A DNA stretch of 64,000 nt. Source: an uncultured Rhizobiaceae group bacterium. Lineage in GTDB: Bacteria > Pseudomonadota > Alphaproteobacteria > Rhizobiales > Rhizobiaceae. The notes beneath the pieces were generated by a model. It was not told where the DNA came from and ran no database searches. It saw nothing but the letters and a program-made list of their open reading frames with translations. The position numbers and the translations under genes are program-made. The stretch spans positions 186,001 to 250,000 of the forward strand of contig CALLUS010000008.1 in NCBI GenBank assembly GCA_938010435.1, given 5' to 3'. Below, piece after piece: positions 47,272 through 56,225 of this stretch (positions are counted from its first letter, which is position 1; each line of letters begins with the position of its first letter).

Positions 47272-48114
47272 ATGCCACATCGATCAGGAAAAATTGCCTT
47301 CCAAGGTGAACCGGGAGCTAATTCAGATACGGCTTGCCGCAATGTCTATGCCAATATGGAACCATTGCCCTGCCCAACATTTGAAGATGCGTTTGAAGCC
47401 TTAAAATCCGGTGCGGCTGACCTTGCCATGATACCGATTGAAAACACTCTGGCTGGACGTGTTGCTGATATTCACACGCTTTTGCCAGAATCCGGTCTTC
47501 ACATCATCGGTGAATATTTTCTACCAATCCATTTTCAACTTATGGTTCTGCCCGGTGTTGAGCTCAAAGATATTGAAACGGTCTATTCGCACATTCATGC
47601 CCTCGGCCAATGCCGCAAAATCATCCGTGACAATGGCTGGAAGGGCGTGATTGCCGGAGATACGGCTGGAGCTGCCCGCATGATCGCCGAAAACGGCGAC
47701 CGCAAGGCTGCCGCACTGTCTCCCCTTCTGGCAGCAGAAATGTATGGCATGAACATTCTCAAAGAGAATGTGGAAGATTCCGAACACAATATTACGCGAT
47801 TTGTTATTCTTTCGCGCACCCCTGAAATTCCTGATGCGGATGCAGGCCCTGCTGTGACCACATTTGTGTTCCGCGTGCGCAATGTCCCAGCAGCTCTTTA
47901 TAAAGTCATGGGCGGATTCGCCACGAACGGCGTGAACATGACGAAGCTGGAAAGCTATCAAGGCGGCACATTCACGGCGACGATTTTTTACGCCGATATT
48001 GAAGGCCATCCTGATCAGCAGAATGTAAAATACGCACTTGAAGAAATGGATTTCTTCTCATCTGAGAAGACCATTCTTGGGGTTTATCCGGCAGCTGTTG
48101 ATCGTGGGCGCTAA
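47272..48114 (+). CDS. pheA: Prephenate dehydratase
   Basis: Monofunctional prephenate dehydratase, 280 residues, making phenylpyruvate in phenylalanine synthesis. The catalytic domain starts KIAFQGEPGANS and has the NITRFVILSR Thr-Arg-Phe motif near residue 175. The regulatory ACT domain follows (GGFATNGVNMTKLESY), where phenylalanine would bind. No chorismate mutase part is fused. It is cotranscribed with kdsB. Confidence 0.95.
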   Translation: MPHRSGKIAFQGEPGANSDTACRNVYANMEPLPCPTFEDAFEALKSGAADLAMIPIENTLAGRVADIHTLLPESGLHIIGEYFLPIHFQLMVLPGVELKDIETVYSHIHALGQCRKIIRDNGWKGVIAGDTAGAARMIAENGDRKAAALSPLLAAEMYGMNILKENVEDSEHNITRFVILSRTPEIPDADAGPAVTTFVFRVRNVPAALYKVMGGFATNGVNMTKLESYQGGTFTATIFYADIEGHPDQQNVKYALEEMDFFSSEKTILGVYPAAVDRGR

Positions 48115-48148
48115 AAGCTAACCCACACCCTATTTGGATTGTTCGCAC

Positions 48149-49573
48149 CTAAATTGTTCCCAAAGCCCAAGGGCCATGGTGTGCGCCTTCTTCGTCCAAT
48201 CGGCCAAATGAATGCGCCCCGAAATAGTCTCGCTGCCCTTGAATCATATTCGCTGTTCCGCGCGATGTTCGCATAGAATCAAAATAGGACAGTGCTGCAG
48301 ACAGTGCAGGTACGGGCATTCCATTCGTCGCAGCAACAGCAATCACTTTGCGCAATCCATTGTGGGTGGATTTCATCCTGTCAGCAAAGGCATCAGCAAA
48401 CATCATATTGCTGTCCGGATCGTGCTTCAAAGCGGTTGCCATATCGTCCAGCATGGCGGAACGGATAATGCAGCCTTCGCGCCACACTTCAGCAATCTGG
48501 GGCAAAGGCAATTTCCAGCCATAATCATCGGACGCACTGTCGAGCATGGCGAAACCCTGTGCATAACAAGCAACTTTACCCGCCAACAAAGCTTGCTCAA
48601 GCACATCCAGAGAGAGTTCTTCGCGGTTGATTGATTGCGGTGCAGACCCAAAGATGCCTTCACCTGTTTTACGTTCACCTACACGTGACGACAGATTGCG
48701 GGCGGCCACAGCTGCATCAATCGCTGTTACAGGCGAGGCACGGTGCAGCGCTTCAATTGCCGTCCAACGCCCAGTGCCTTTTTGACCAGCGCTGTCTAAA
48801 ATAACATCCAACATCGGCTTGCCAGTTTTAGCATCAGTGGCTTTGGCAACCTCAGCGGATATTTCAATAAGATAGGATTGCAAAGGACCTTTGTTCCATG
48901 TGTCAAACACATCTCCAATGTCCCCTGCCGCCATGCCAAACCCATCACGCATCAGACCATAAACTTCAGCTATCATCTGCATATCGGCATATTCGATGCC
49001 GTTGTGAACCATTTTCACATAGTGACCTGCTCCCGCTTCTCCCATATATGTGGCGCAGGGCTGGCCTTCAAACTTTGCAGAAATAGCTTCCAATACAGGG
49101 GCCATACGGTCCCATGCGGGGCGATCGCCACCACCCATAATTGAAGGGCCATTGCGCGCGCCCACCTCCCCACCGGACACTCCAATGCCGAGGAACATTT
49201 CAATGCTGTCGCGTGCAGCTTCAGCACGACGGTTGGTGTCATCGAAATTGGCATTACCAGCATCGATAATCATGTCATCTTTAGCGAGTAACGGGCGCAG
49301 CGCTTCAATTTGAGCGTCAACAATTGGGCCGGCCGGCACCATGAGAATGATATTACGCGGCGGTTTGATACTAGCCACAAACTCTTCCAACGTGGCAGTG
49401 GGTGTCAATTGCCCAGCCAACTCGCCTGCACCTTTGTGGAACTTTACAGTGACCGAATGGGTACGGTTGTAAACAGCAAGCCGAAACCCTTTCTCCGCAA
49501 TGTTGAGAGCGAGATTGGCCCCCATGGTTCCGAGTCCCAACAAACCAATAGAAGGAAGATCATGTGAGGCCAT
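48149..49573 (-). CDS. gnd: 6-phosphogluconate dehydrogenase (decarboxylating)
   Basis: Cytoplasmic enzyme of 474 residues oxidising 6-phosphogluconate to ribulose 5-phosphate with NADP. The nucleotide motif is GLGTMGANLALNIAEKG; NRT at the end of the second strand fits NADP use. The catalytic GVSGGEVGARNGPSIMGGG and KMVHNGIEYADMQ (Lys, His, Asn) are intact, and the C-terminus ends in a typical helical tail. Full length. It converges on pheA with no clear terminator between. Confidence 0.95.
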   Translation of the reverse strand: MASHDLPSIGLLGLGTMGANLALNIAEKGFRLAVYNRTHSVTVKFHKGAGELAGQLTPTATLEEFVASIKPPRNIILMVPAGPIVDAQIEALRPLLAKDDMIIDAGNANFDDTNRRAEAARDSIEMFLGIGVSGGEVGARNGPSIMGGGDRPAWDRMAPVLEAISAKFEGQPCATYMGEAGAGHYVKMVHNGIEYADMQMIAEVYGLMRDGFGMAAGDIGDVFDTWNKGPLQSYLIEISAEVAKATDAKTGKPMLDVILDSAGQKGTGRWTAIEALHRASPVTAIDAAVAARNLSSRVGERKTGEGIFGSAPQSINREELSLDVLEQALLAGKVACYAQGFAMLDSASDDYGWKLPLPQIAEVWREGCIIRSAMLDDMATALKHDPDSNMMFADAFADRMKSTHNGLRKVIAVAATNGMPVPALSAALSYFDSMRTSRGTANMIQGQRDYFGAHSFGRLDEEGAHHGPWALGTI

Positions 49574-49752
49574 AATAGAGCGCTTTCAAAACGATGGGAA
49601 AATATCAGCTCTTTTATTTGATATTGCAGGTTGTGTGACAAGAGGGAGAACCGTTTAATATTCCAGATTGATGTTCAGATTGGCGCTTTCCTTCACGAAT
49701 TTGTGTTCTGCACAGCAATCACAAAGTAAGAAACTTCCGCTAGAACTTTTTC

Positions 49753-50067
49753 ATGTTTCGATGGATCACCACCCTTGCACTCATTGCAATCGTGTTCACA
49801 GCAACCGGGCTTCATAAGCTTGGTGGTGAAGTACGTGCTGCCGCATCCGTGCAAATTGTTGAAACAAATCAGTCAACCAAGGCAACCTGTTGCAGGGATA
49901 CCAAAGAGCATAAACACAGCACATGTGTTGCGCCCTACATAGTTACATCGAGTGAAGGCCATTGTTTGAGCAATCGACAAAACACAGTCTTTATTTCTCA
50001 CGATGACAGCATGCAAACTGGCGCGTCTGCATCCCCGCTGAAGCGTCCACCAAGACCTTTTCTGTAA
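49753..50067 (+). CDS. Small secreted Cys/His-containing protein, unknown
   Basis: Predicted exported protein of 104 residues with an N-terminal hydrophobic segment (residues 5-20). The mature part has Cys and His clustered as TCCRDTKEHKHSTC, with a further EGHC, which could bind metal. No known domain is recognised. It stands alone between gnd (divergent) and the L,D-transpeptidase pair. Because of its size the call rests on signal peptide and composition only. Confidence 0.5.
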   Translation: MFRWITTLALIAIVFTATGLHKLGGEVRAAASVQIVETNQSTKATCCRDTKEHKHSTCVAPYIVTSSEGHCLSNRQNTVFISHDDSMQTGASASPLKRPPRPFL

Positions 50068-50127
50068 TCCATTTTATCCCGTTGGGTCTCCAACATAAAT
50101 TGCATTCAGTATCAGGAGGTCACAATC

Positions 50128-50724
50128 GTGATCAACAGACGTTCTCTTCTCGCAAGCGTATTCGCTTTTACTACCGTTCCATCCAGCATTTTGCTCTCTG
50201 GCGAGGCATTGGCCCATCACACTAAAAAACGCAGCCGCAAGCGCAAGGCTTTTAAACTCTCTCGCCGTTTTGAACCTCAGCGCGTGCGATTCCGGGGCTA
50301 TAAGCCCGGTACAATCGTAGTCGATCCACGCAATCACTATTTGTATCTTGTTGAAAGCCGCTCACGCGCGCGCCGTTATGGTGTTGGCGTCGGCAAGGCA
50401 GGCTTGGCCTTTAAAGGCTCTGCCATTATCCGCCGCAAAGCGGAATGGCCAAGCTGGACACCAACAAAAAACATGATCCGCCGCGAACCTGCCAAATATG
50501 CAAAATATGCTGACGGTGTACCTGGCGGACCAGGCAATCCTTTGGGCGCCCGCGCATTGTATCTATATAAAGGCAAACGTGACACATATTTCCGAATCCA
50601 TGGTACAACGCAGCCATGGTCAATCGGGCGTTCCGTATCAAATGGATGTATTCGAATGCTTAACGCACATGTAAAAGACTTGTACCAACGCGTGCCTCTC
50701 GGCTCACGGGTGGTGGTTCTATAA
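50128..50724 (+). CDS. L,D-transpeptidase (YkuD domain), Tat-type signal
   Basis: Periplasmic L,D-transpeptidase of 198 residues that forms 3-3 peptidoglycan cross-links or anchors proteins to them. It starts with GTG, 8 bases after a perfect AGGAGG. The signal MINRRSLLASV carries twin arginines and ends near ALA. The catalytic motif is His158 (IHGTTQPWSIG) and Cys174 (SNGCIRML). It shares one base with the next gene (TAATG), so the two transpeptidases are cotranslated. Confidence 0.9.
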   Translation: MINRRSLLASVFAFTTVPSSILLSGEALAHHTKKRSRKRKAFKLSRRFEPQRVRFRGYKPGTIVVDPRNHYLYLVESRSRARRYGVGVGKAGLAFKGSAIIRRKAEWPSWTPTKNMIRREPAKYAKYADGVPGGPGNPLGARALYLYKGKRDTYFRIHGTTQPWSIGRSVSNGCIRMLNAHVKDLYQRVPLGSRVVVL

Positions 50725-51434
50725 TGACATTTAAAAATAATATTTTCAGCGATGTGCTTCCGCGGCGTCAATTCTTGTCAGGGGGAGCAAGTGCAGCAGC
50801 ACTTGCACTCACAGGCTGTGCCATTCCACGTGATCCGGGGGTTGAACGCAGACGTCTTGTTGCCCAAAAACGCGAACGTGATACTCGCTATTATCGTGAC
50901 CTTTACGGCCCCATCAACACTGAACAATTTCCCATTCCTGCTGTACGGTTGGATGTGGTAAAGCCAAAATTCTGGAGGCTTGAAGTCCCGAATACAACAG
51001 GCGAGGCGCCCGGTACAGTTGTGGTGGACACTAAGACCTTTCATCTTTATTTCACCCAAGAAGACGGCACTGCCATGCGCTATGGTGTCGGGCTTGGGCG
51101 GGCCGGATTTGAGTGGTCAGGCCGCGCGCGCGTAGCCTGGAAACGGGCATGGCCGAAATGGACACCACCCGCTGAAATGATAGAGCGTCAGCCAGAGCTT
51201 GAAAAATGGAGTGCTGCTAACGGGGGCATGCCTCCGGGCATTGAGAACCCGTTGGGTGCGCGGGCGCTATATATTTTTGAAGGTGGTGTCGACACACTTT
51301 ACCGGATTCACGGTTCACCTGAAGATTTCAGTATTGGTCGAGCAGTATCTAGCGGCTGCGTAAGATTGCTCAACCATGATATCATCGACCTCTACAATCG
51401 CGTGCCCAATGACACGCCAATTGTGGTGCTTTAA
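50724..51434 (+). CDS. L,D-transpeptidase (YkuD domain), Tat lipoprotein
   Basis: Second L,D-transpeptidase, 236 residues. The N-terminus has PRRQFLSGG (twin-arginine motif), a hydrophobic stretch and lipobox LTGC with Cys32, so it should be exported folded and lipidated. The catalytic His196 (IHGSPEDFSIG) and Cys212 (SSGCVRLL) are present. It is paralogous to the upstream gene, from which it differs mainly by the lipid anchor and a longer N-terminal segment. Confidence 0.9.
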   Translation: MTFKNNIFSDVLPRRQFLSGGASAAALALTGCAIPRDPGVERRRLVAQKRERDTRYYRDLYGPINTEQFPIPAVRLDVVKPKFWRLEVPNTTGEAPGTVVVDTKTFHLYFTQEDGTAMRYGVGLGRAGFEWSGRARVAWKRAWPKWTPPAEMIERQPELEKWSAANGGMPPGIENPLGARALYIFEGGVDTLYRIHGSPEDFSIGRAVSSGCVRLLNHDIIDLYNRVPNDTPIVVL

Positions 51435-51450
51435 AATACGCTCCTAATCC

Positions 51451-51556
51451 GATTGAACTCAATCTCGATTTGGTTGTCTCAGAGCCATTGAGATTTTTAT
51501 CAAATCTCTAGATCCTCATGCGCGGAACATCGTCCGGGTCGAGATTGAGTTCAATC
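51451..51556. repeat. 18-bp perfect inverted repeat around the convergent gene ends
   Basis: GATTGAACTCAATCTCGA at 51451-51468 is repeated as its exact complement at 51539-51556, inside the last codons of the ThDP-enzyme gene (LIELNLD). The arms are 70 bases apart. This is far beyond chance at such distance. Confidence 0.8.
51461..51498 (+). terminator. Possible terminator after the transpeptidase pair
   Basis: AATCTC/GAGATT stem with inner TGG/CCA pairing, followed by TTTTAT. The stem is weak and shares bases with the longer 18-bp inverted repeat. Confidence 0.4.
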
Positions 51557-53136
51557 AGAAGTGGGCCATTTCGGGTCTCGATGGCATGAATAGCTTTATC
51601 CAATTCAGCATTTGATTCCACAAGCACTCCTTGACCCCCAAGAGCCGTCGCTATTTCGGCAAAGCACGGCCATTCGAACTGGGCGAGGCTGGGATTCATG
51701 TCGCGGTCTACGAACTGAATATGTTCAGCACCATAGGCGGAATCATTGCATACAATAATAATGAGATCTTGCTTGAGACGAACGGCAGTGTTGAACTCGT
51801 TGATCCCGCCCATCATGAATCCGCCATCGCCAGTGAACATGACGAGTGGTCTGTTGGGTGCTGCAAATCCAGCACCAATGGCATGCTGAAGGCCAATTCC
51901 GATAGAACCGAAATTTGTCGTTGTGATGAAACTTTGAGCGTTGGGCGCTGATATTCTACACCAAACTTCTGTCATGAATCGCCCACCATCAGTGGTCAAT
52001 ATCCGATCTTTCGGCAGAACCTCCTCCAACTTTTCCAGTGCATAGACAAAATTGATCGTTCCACATTTTGCATCGGTTGATTTGGTAGGCGGATGAATGG
52101 TCAATGAGTTTGCTTTTAGCTCTTTAGTAAATCCACTGGGTTCAATATCAGCTTCGTTGAGCCAGTGAACAATGTTGTCGGCAGTCAATCCAGCGTCTCC
52201 AACAAGCGCTGCATTAGGGTGAAAGTTCTTACTTATTTCAGCAACATTTTTGTTCACGAGAACCACACGCTTGTTTTTCATCAGTGCGCCATTGTCTGTT
52301 GTGAAGTGATGCAAACTTGATCCGAAAGCGACCACACAATCACTCTTGGCGATAGCATCATACGTGTCAGGTGTGCTCAACGTTCCAAATATATCCATGT
52401 TGAACGGGTGGTCTTTGAACATCCCTTTGGCTTTCAACGTCGTTGCTAAAGGCGCTTCAAGGCGATCTGCTAGGCGAACGAGTTTTTCTTCTGAACCGAT
52501 GGCGCCACCGCCAGCCAACACTACGGGACGCTTGGCTGATGCGATCATGCCGATCGCTTCATCCAGATTATCGCCTTCAAGCACTGTCATCGGGTCATCA
52601 AAAACAGGATAGACGACCTTTTTGTGCTCAATTTCCTCCCACATGAAATCAGCAGGCATGTTTAAAACAATTGGCCGCTGTTCAACCTGCGCCCGATAAA
52701 AGGCATTTGCGATATCCTCGGTTACCGTGGACGGTGCACGCATTTGTTCAAAGCCCGCACCTGCAGCCTTGGCCAATTCACGCTGGTCAATGTTCTGTAG
52801 ATTTTGTGGCGCAATAACTGGAGTGTCACCACACAAAAGAACCATAGGGGCATGTCCACGCACACCTTCTGCCAGAGCGGTGATACAGTTTGTAAAACCG
52901 GGACCATGTGTGACGGTTGCGACACCAACCGTTTCAGATATTTTTGAATAACCTAAAGCCATCAATACGGCACTGCCCTCATAGGCAACGGGAACAAACG
53001 TGCCACCACACGATCGGACATAGTGATCGACAGCGAAGAGATTCGCGTCACCCATCAGGCCAAACATTGTCTCAGCATCGTGATCGATTATGCTCTGTGC
53101 AATCGATTGGTAAACGTATTTTTTGTCATCAGCCAT
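51508..53136 (-). CDS. Thiamine-diphosphate-dependent enzyme, acetolactate-synthase-like
   Basis: Cytoplasmic ThDP enzyme of 542 residues with the pyrimidine-domain Glu53 (AYEGSAV) and the diphosphate motif GDGG at 436-439 ending at Asn464 (CNDSAYG). It resembles acetolactate synthase large subunits, but no small-subunit gene is adjacent and it sits beside arginine genes. Relatives in arginine chemistry include 2-ketoarginine decarboxylase (AruI) and carboxyethylarginine synthase, so either is possible; the fold alone does not decide. It is divergent from an Lrp/AsnC gene. Confidence 0.78.
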   Translation of the reverse strand: MADDKKYVYQSIAQSIIDHDAETMFGLMGDANLFAVDHYVRSCGGTFVPVAYEGSAVLMALGYSKISETVGVATVTHGPGFTNCITALAEGVRGHAPMVLLCGDTPVIAPQNLQNIDQRELAKAAGAGFEQMRAPSTVTEDIANAFYRAQVEQRPIVLNMPADFMWEEIEHKKVVYPVFDDPMTVLEGDNLDEAIGMIASAKRPVVLAGGGAIGSEEKLVRLADRLEAPLATTLKAKGMFKDHPFNMDIFGTLSTPDTYDAIAKSDCVVAFGSSLHHFTTDNGALMKNKRVVLVNKNVAEISKNFHPNAALVGDAGLTADNIVHWLNEADIEPSGFTKELKANSLTIHPPTKSTDAKCGTINFVYALEKLEEVLPKDRILTTDGGRFMTEVWCRISAPNAQSFITTTNFGSIGIGLQHAIGAGFAAPNRPLVMFTGDGGFMMGGINEFNTAVRLKQDLIIIVCNDSAYGAEHIQFVDRDMNPSLAQFEWPCFAEIATALGGQGVLVESNAELDKAIHAIETRNGPLLIELNLDPDDVPRMRI

Positions 53137-53302
53137 GTCGGGCGATCTCGCTTACAATTACTATTTTTAAGTTCCAGGTGCGTCCGAACTCTTTTCAACA
53201 TAGTAGCAGATTTCTTGAGCTCAAATTGTGCATAATTCGAGTTTGTCGGCGCTTCAGTACAATTTTCTTGCAAATTTTTATATATAAGCGCAAAAAATCC
53301 GC

Positions 53303-53764
53303 ATGGATGAGTTTGACCGCACAATCGCACTTTCGCTGCAACGTGACGCCAGTCTTACGAATGCTCAGCTCGCTGAAATCGTGAACCTTTCACCTTCTCA
53401 ATGTTCCAGACGGAAATCCGCGCTTGAAAACAATGGCATCATCGAAGGTTACACTGCTAATTTGAACTCCAAAGCCATGGGTTACAATTTACGTGCTGTG
53501 GTTCGGGTCAATCTTTCTTCTCATGATGGGCAAAACGACAGCCGGTTTTCAAAATTTCTGTCAACTTGTGATGAGATTTTAGAAGCACATTCTGTCTCAG
53601 GCGATGCTGACTATGTTTTGAGCATTCATGTGCATAGCCTTGATCACTTTGCTGACTTTATTCACAACAGGTTGTTGCCTCATCCGGACGTTTCGCAGGT
53701 TCGTTCGGAGATTGTCCTCAGAACGCTCAAAACAAACAGGTTTGCCAAGATCCATACTGAATAA
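53303..53764 (+). CDS. Lrp/AsnC-family regulator 1
   Basis: Feast/famine regulator of 153 residues. The N-terminal helix-turn-helix is at about residues 20-40 (TNAQLAEIVNLSPSQCSRR), and the C-terminal RAM/AsnC ligand domain contains DADYVLSIHVHSLDHF. It is divergent from the ThDP-enzyme gene across 166 AT-rich bases (with TTGAGCTCAA), so it probably controls that gene. It converges with a second Lrp/AsnC gene 22 bases away. Confidence 0.88.
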   Translation: MDEFDRTIALSLQRDASLTNAQLAEIVNLSPSQCSRRKSALENNGIIEGYTANLNSKAMGYNLRAVVRVNLSSHDGQNDSRFSKFLSTCDEILEAHSVSGDADYVLSIHVHSLDHFADFIHNRLLPHPDVSQVRSEIVLRTLKTNRFAKIHTE

Positions 53765-53786
53765 ATAAAACGGCCTCGATCATTCT

Positions 53787-54215
53787 CTATTTAGCAGTGT
53801 TCAACAAAATACTGGTTTCGCTGTTCAAAATGCCTGGAATTTCCCGGGTACGGCGCAACAAACCATCAAACTCGGATAAGCTTGAAGTTTCGATTTGTGC
53901 AACAAGGTCCCAAGCACCATTGGTGCTATGAAGGCTCACTATTTCTGGCATTTTTTTAAGCGAATTAACAATCGTGGATGTGAGGTTACCTTGAACCTCA
54001 ATGGTCATGAAAGCGCGGATCAGTTCACCACCTGCTGAGCTGTCAACATCAATCGTAAAACGCTGGATCGTATTTGAACCAATGAGCCTTTCCATGCTGG
54101 TTTGAATGGTTGCACGAGATACACCAAGCTGTTCTGCAAGCATGGTAACGGATGCTCTCGCGTCTCTTTTGAGAGCCGCTAGCAGTTTCCTATCAGTAGG
54201 TGTCAAATCAGGCAT
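53787..54215 (-). CDS. Lrp/AsnC-family regulator 2
   Basis: Second feast/famine regulator, about 142 residues starting MPDLTPTDRKLLAALKRD; an in-frame start 23 codons upstream adds a non-family hydrophobic stretch. The helix-turn-helix is SVTMLAEQLGVSRATIQTSM and the ligand domain contains TNGAWDLVAQIETSSLSEF. It is divergent from arginase and is the likely sensor of arginine or ornithine for that operon. It differs clearly in sequence from regulator 1. Confidence 0.88.
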   Translation of the reverse strand: MPDLTPTDRKLLAALKRDARASVTMLAEQLGVSRATIQTSMERLIGSNTIQRFTIDVDSSAGGELIRAFMTIEVQGNLTSTIVNSLKKMPEIVSLHSTNGAWDLVAQIETSSLSEFDGLLRRTREIPGILNSETSILLNTAK

Positions 54216-54236
54216 TTTTACTAATTTAGGCAAATT

Positions 54237-54273
54237 GCGATATATTAGAACCAATCTGTATAATCTATATAGC
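54237..54273. promoter_or_regulatory. AT-rich imperfect palindrome between Lrp regulator 2 and arginase
   Basis: GCGATATATTA and TAATCTATATAGC form an imperfect inverted repeat in the divergent gap. This fits an Lrp-type site, but no consensus is strict enough to prove it. Confidence 0.35.
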
Positions 54274-54354
54274 AAAATAATCAATTTACTAACTATCTGT
54301 TCGATTTGATCTCATCCACATTCACCAGAATGAAGTTTGATGAAAGATGGATTA

Positions 54355-55281
54355 ATGTTGAACTGCACATTAGTCGGGGCACCTGTTGAGAGTGGCGCAA
54401 GCCAAATCGGTTGCGTTATGGGGCCTGATGCCTTTCGAACAGCCGGACTAAAACCAACGATTGAGTCTCTGGGTTACAACGTTCGTGATCTAGGAAATGT
54501 TCAACCCAGATCCAACACTCCAACCCCTCATTCAAACTTATCAATTCATCATCTAAGTGAAACTATTGGCTGGGCAAGAGCACTGGAAGAAGAAGCGCAC
54601 AAGGCAATACAATCTTCTGATCTACCTATCTTCCTTGGCGGCGATCACAGCCTCTCCATAGGAACGGTTCCCGGTGTCACACGACACGCCGCTGAAACTG
54701 GTCGCGAACAATTTGTTCTGTGGCTAGATGCGCACCCTGACATTCATACGTTGGACACAACAACCAGCGGCAATCTTCATGGAACACCCGTGGCCTATTT
54801 CACGGGTCAAGATGGATTCAAGGACGCGTATCCCGAACTTCGACACCGTGTCGATCCAGCCAATATTTGCATGATGGGTATTCGCTCTGTCGATCCGGCA
54901 GAAAACACACATTTAACAGAATGTGGAATCGACGTGCACGATATGCGTGCCATAGACGAAGGAGGAATTGCATCTCCCCTGCGCAAATTTCTGGAGCGCA
55001 TACGAAAAGCAAATGGGGTTTTACATGTGAGTTTGGATGTCGATTTTCTGGAACCCAATATTGCACCAGCGGTTGGCACCACCGTACCGGGCGGCGCAAC
55101 CTTTCGCGAAGCACATCTTATTATGGAAATTTTATACGATTGCGGCTTGGTCACATCTCTCGACCTTGTGGAACTCAATCCGTTTCTCGATGAACGTGGG
55201 CGTACAGCAAAACTTATGGTCGATCTGTGCGCCAGCCTGCTTGGGCGCAAAGTATTGGACCGCCCCACAAGGAGTTTCTGA
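54355..55281 (+). CDS. Arginase
   Basis: Cytoplasmic manganese enzyme of 308 residues hydrolysing arginine to ornithine and urea. Metal ligands are visible: His98 (GGDHSLSIG), Asp125, His127 and Asp129 (LDAHPDIHT), Asp228 and Asp230 (SLDVDFLEP). The start MLNCTLVGAP matches family N-termini; an ATG at 54340 would add five residues. The stop shares a base with the next gene (TGATG). It is first in the arginase-CtlX-ornithine cyclodeaminase operon and divergent from Lrp regulator 2. Agmatinase-type activity is less likely. Confidence 0.92.
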   Translation: MLNCTLVGAPVESGASQIGCVMGPDAFRTAGLKPTIESLGYNVRDLGNVQPRSNTPTPHSNLSIHHLSETIGWARALEEEAHKAIQSSDLPIFLGGDHSLSIGTVPGVTRHAAETGREQFVLWLDAHPDIHTLDTTTSGNLHGTPVAYFTGQDGFKDAYPELRHRVDPANICMMGIRSVDPAENTHLTECGIDVHDMRAIDEGGIASPLRKFLERIRKANGVLHVSLDVDFLEPNIAPAVGTTVPGGATFREAHLIMEILYDCGLVTSLDLVELNPFLDERGRTAKLMVDLCASLLGRKVLDRPTRSF

Positions 55282-56198
55282 TGGAGAACATTCAATCACC
55301 ATCGTCTATTGTGATGGTTCGGCCTCACAAATTTTGTTCCAACCCGGAAACCGCTGGCGACAATGGTTTTCAGGTCATCGATCAGTTCGAACAAACTGAT
55401 ATCTCTAAACTTGCACTAAAAGAATTTGATACCGCTGTTTCTCAACTGGAACATGCAGGTGTCAAAGTTCATGTCTTTGACGACTACGGTGAAAAAGATA
55501 CGCCGGATTCAGTTTTTCCGAACAACTGGTTTTCAACCCATGTGGGCGGCCACATAGCAATTTACCCAATGTTTTCTGCAAACCGTCAACGGGAACGGCG
55601 CTGGGATATTATTGAACTGCTCAAACAAAATTATCGTGTTCAAGACATTATTGATTATTCCGGCCTTGAGCATGATAATCTGTCGCTTGAAGGAACGGGC
55701 GCAATGGTAATCGACCACATCGGTCGAGTTGTTTACGTCGCCAAATCCAACCGGGCAGACCCAATTATTCTTGAACGTTTCTGCACCCATTTCAATTTTG
55801 AACCCATGGCTTTTGACGCGGAAGATTCATCTCAAAACCGAGTTTACCACACCAATGTCATTATGACTGTTGCAGGCAAATTCGCATTGCTCTGCGGTGA
55901 GATGATTGTTGATCCCAAACGTTGTGATGCCGTGGTCGCTCGTCTTGAAGAAACTGGTCGCGATGTCATTATGTTGTCGAGCGAACAGATCTACGAATTC
56001 GCGGGCAATGCGATTGAACTCAAAGGGCGCACCAACCTTTTGGCTATGTCTTCCAGAGCGCTTGCATCTCTCGACAAAGATCAGCGCTCACGCATCGAAG
56101 AATCGGCAGAAATCTTACCAATCTCCATACCAACAATCGAAATAGCTGGTGGGTCGGTGCGCTGCATGATTGCTGGCATTCATCTTTCCAAACGTTGA
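55281..56198 (+). CDS. CtlX-like citrulline/guanidino-modifying hydrolase
   Basis: Pentein-fold amidinotransferase-family hydrolase of 305 residues. The catalytic Cys295 (GGSVRCMIAG), His190 (RVYHTNV) and acidic Glu137 (LSLEGTGAMV) are in order. It matches the CtlX-type subgroup tied to citrulline use rather than arginine deiminase or DDAH, so the likely product is ornithine. AAGGAG lies 6 bases before the ATG. Between arginase and ornithine cyclodeaminase, its ornithine product would be used at once. The substrate remains inferred. Confidence 0.75.
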   Translation: MENIQSPSSIVMVRPHKFCSNPETAGDNGFQVIDQFEQTDISKLALKEFDTAVSQLEHAGVKVHVFDDYGEKDTPDSVFPNNWFSTHVGGHIAIYPMFSANRQRERRWDIIELLKQNYRVQDIIDYSGLEHDNLSLEGTGAMVIDHIGRVVYVAKSNRADPIILERFCTHFNFEPMAFDAEDSSQNRVYHTNVIMTVAGKFALLCGEMIVDPKRCDAVVARLEETGRDVIMLSSEQIYEFAGNAIELKGRTNLLAMSSRALASLDKDQRSRIEESAEILPISIPTIEIAGGSVRCMIAGIHLSKR

Positions 56199-56225
56199 TC
56201 AACTTAACACTCATTAGGATTACCT

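Noticed and set aside
47521-48009. 162-codon open frame opposite pheA
   Set aside because: It lies wholly inside pheA, which has intact catalytic and ACT domains; composition is that of an antisense shadow.
51451-51556. Inverted repeat as insertion-sequence ends
   Set aside because: No transposase or target duplication; the arms are only 70 bases apart and one is inside a conserved gene end.
52917-53384. 155-codon plus-strand frame across the ThDP gene start and Lrp gene
   Set aside because: It overlaps both the 5' end of the ThDP gene and the Lrp gene in other frames; no family resemblance.
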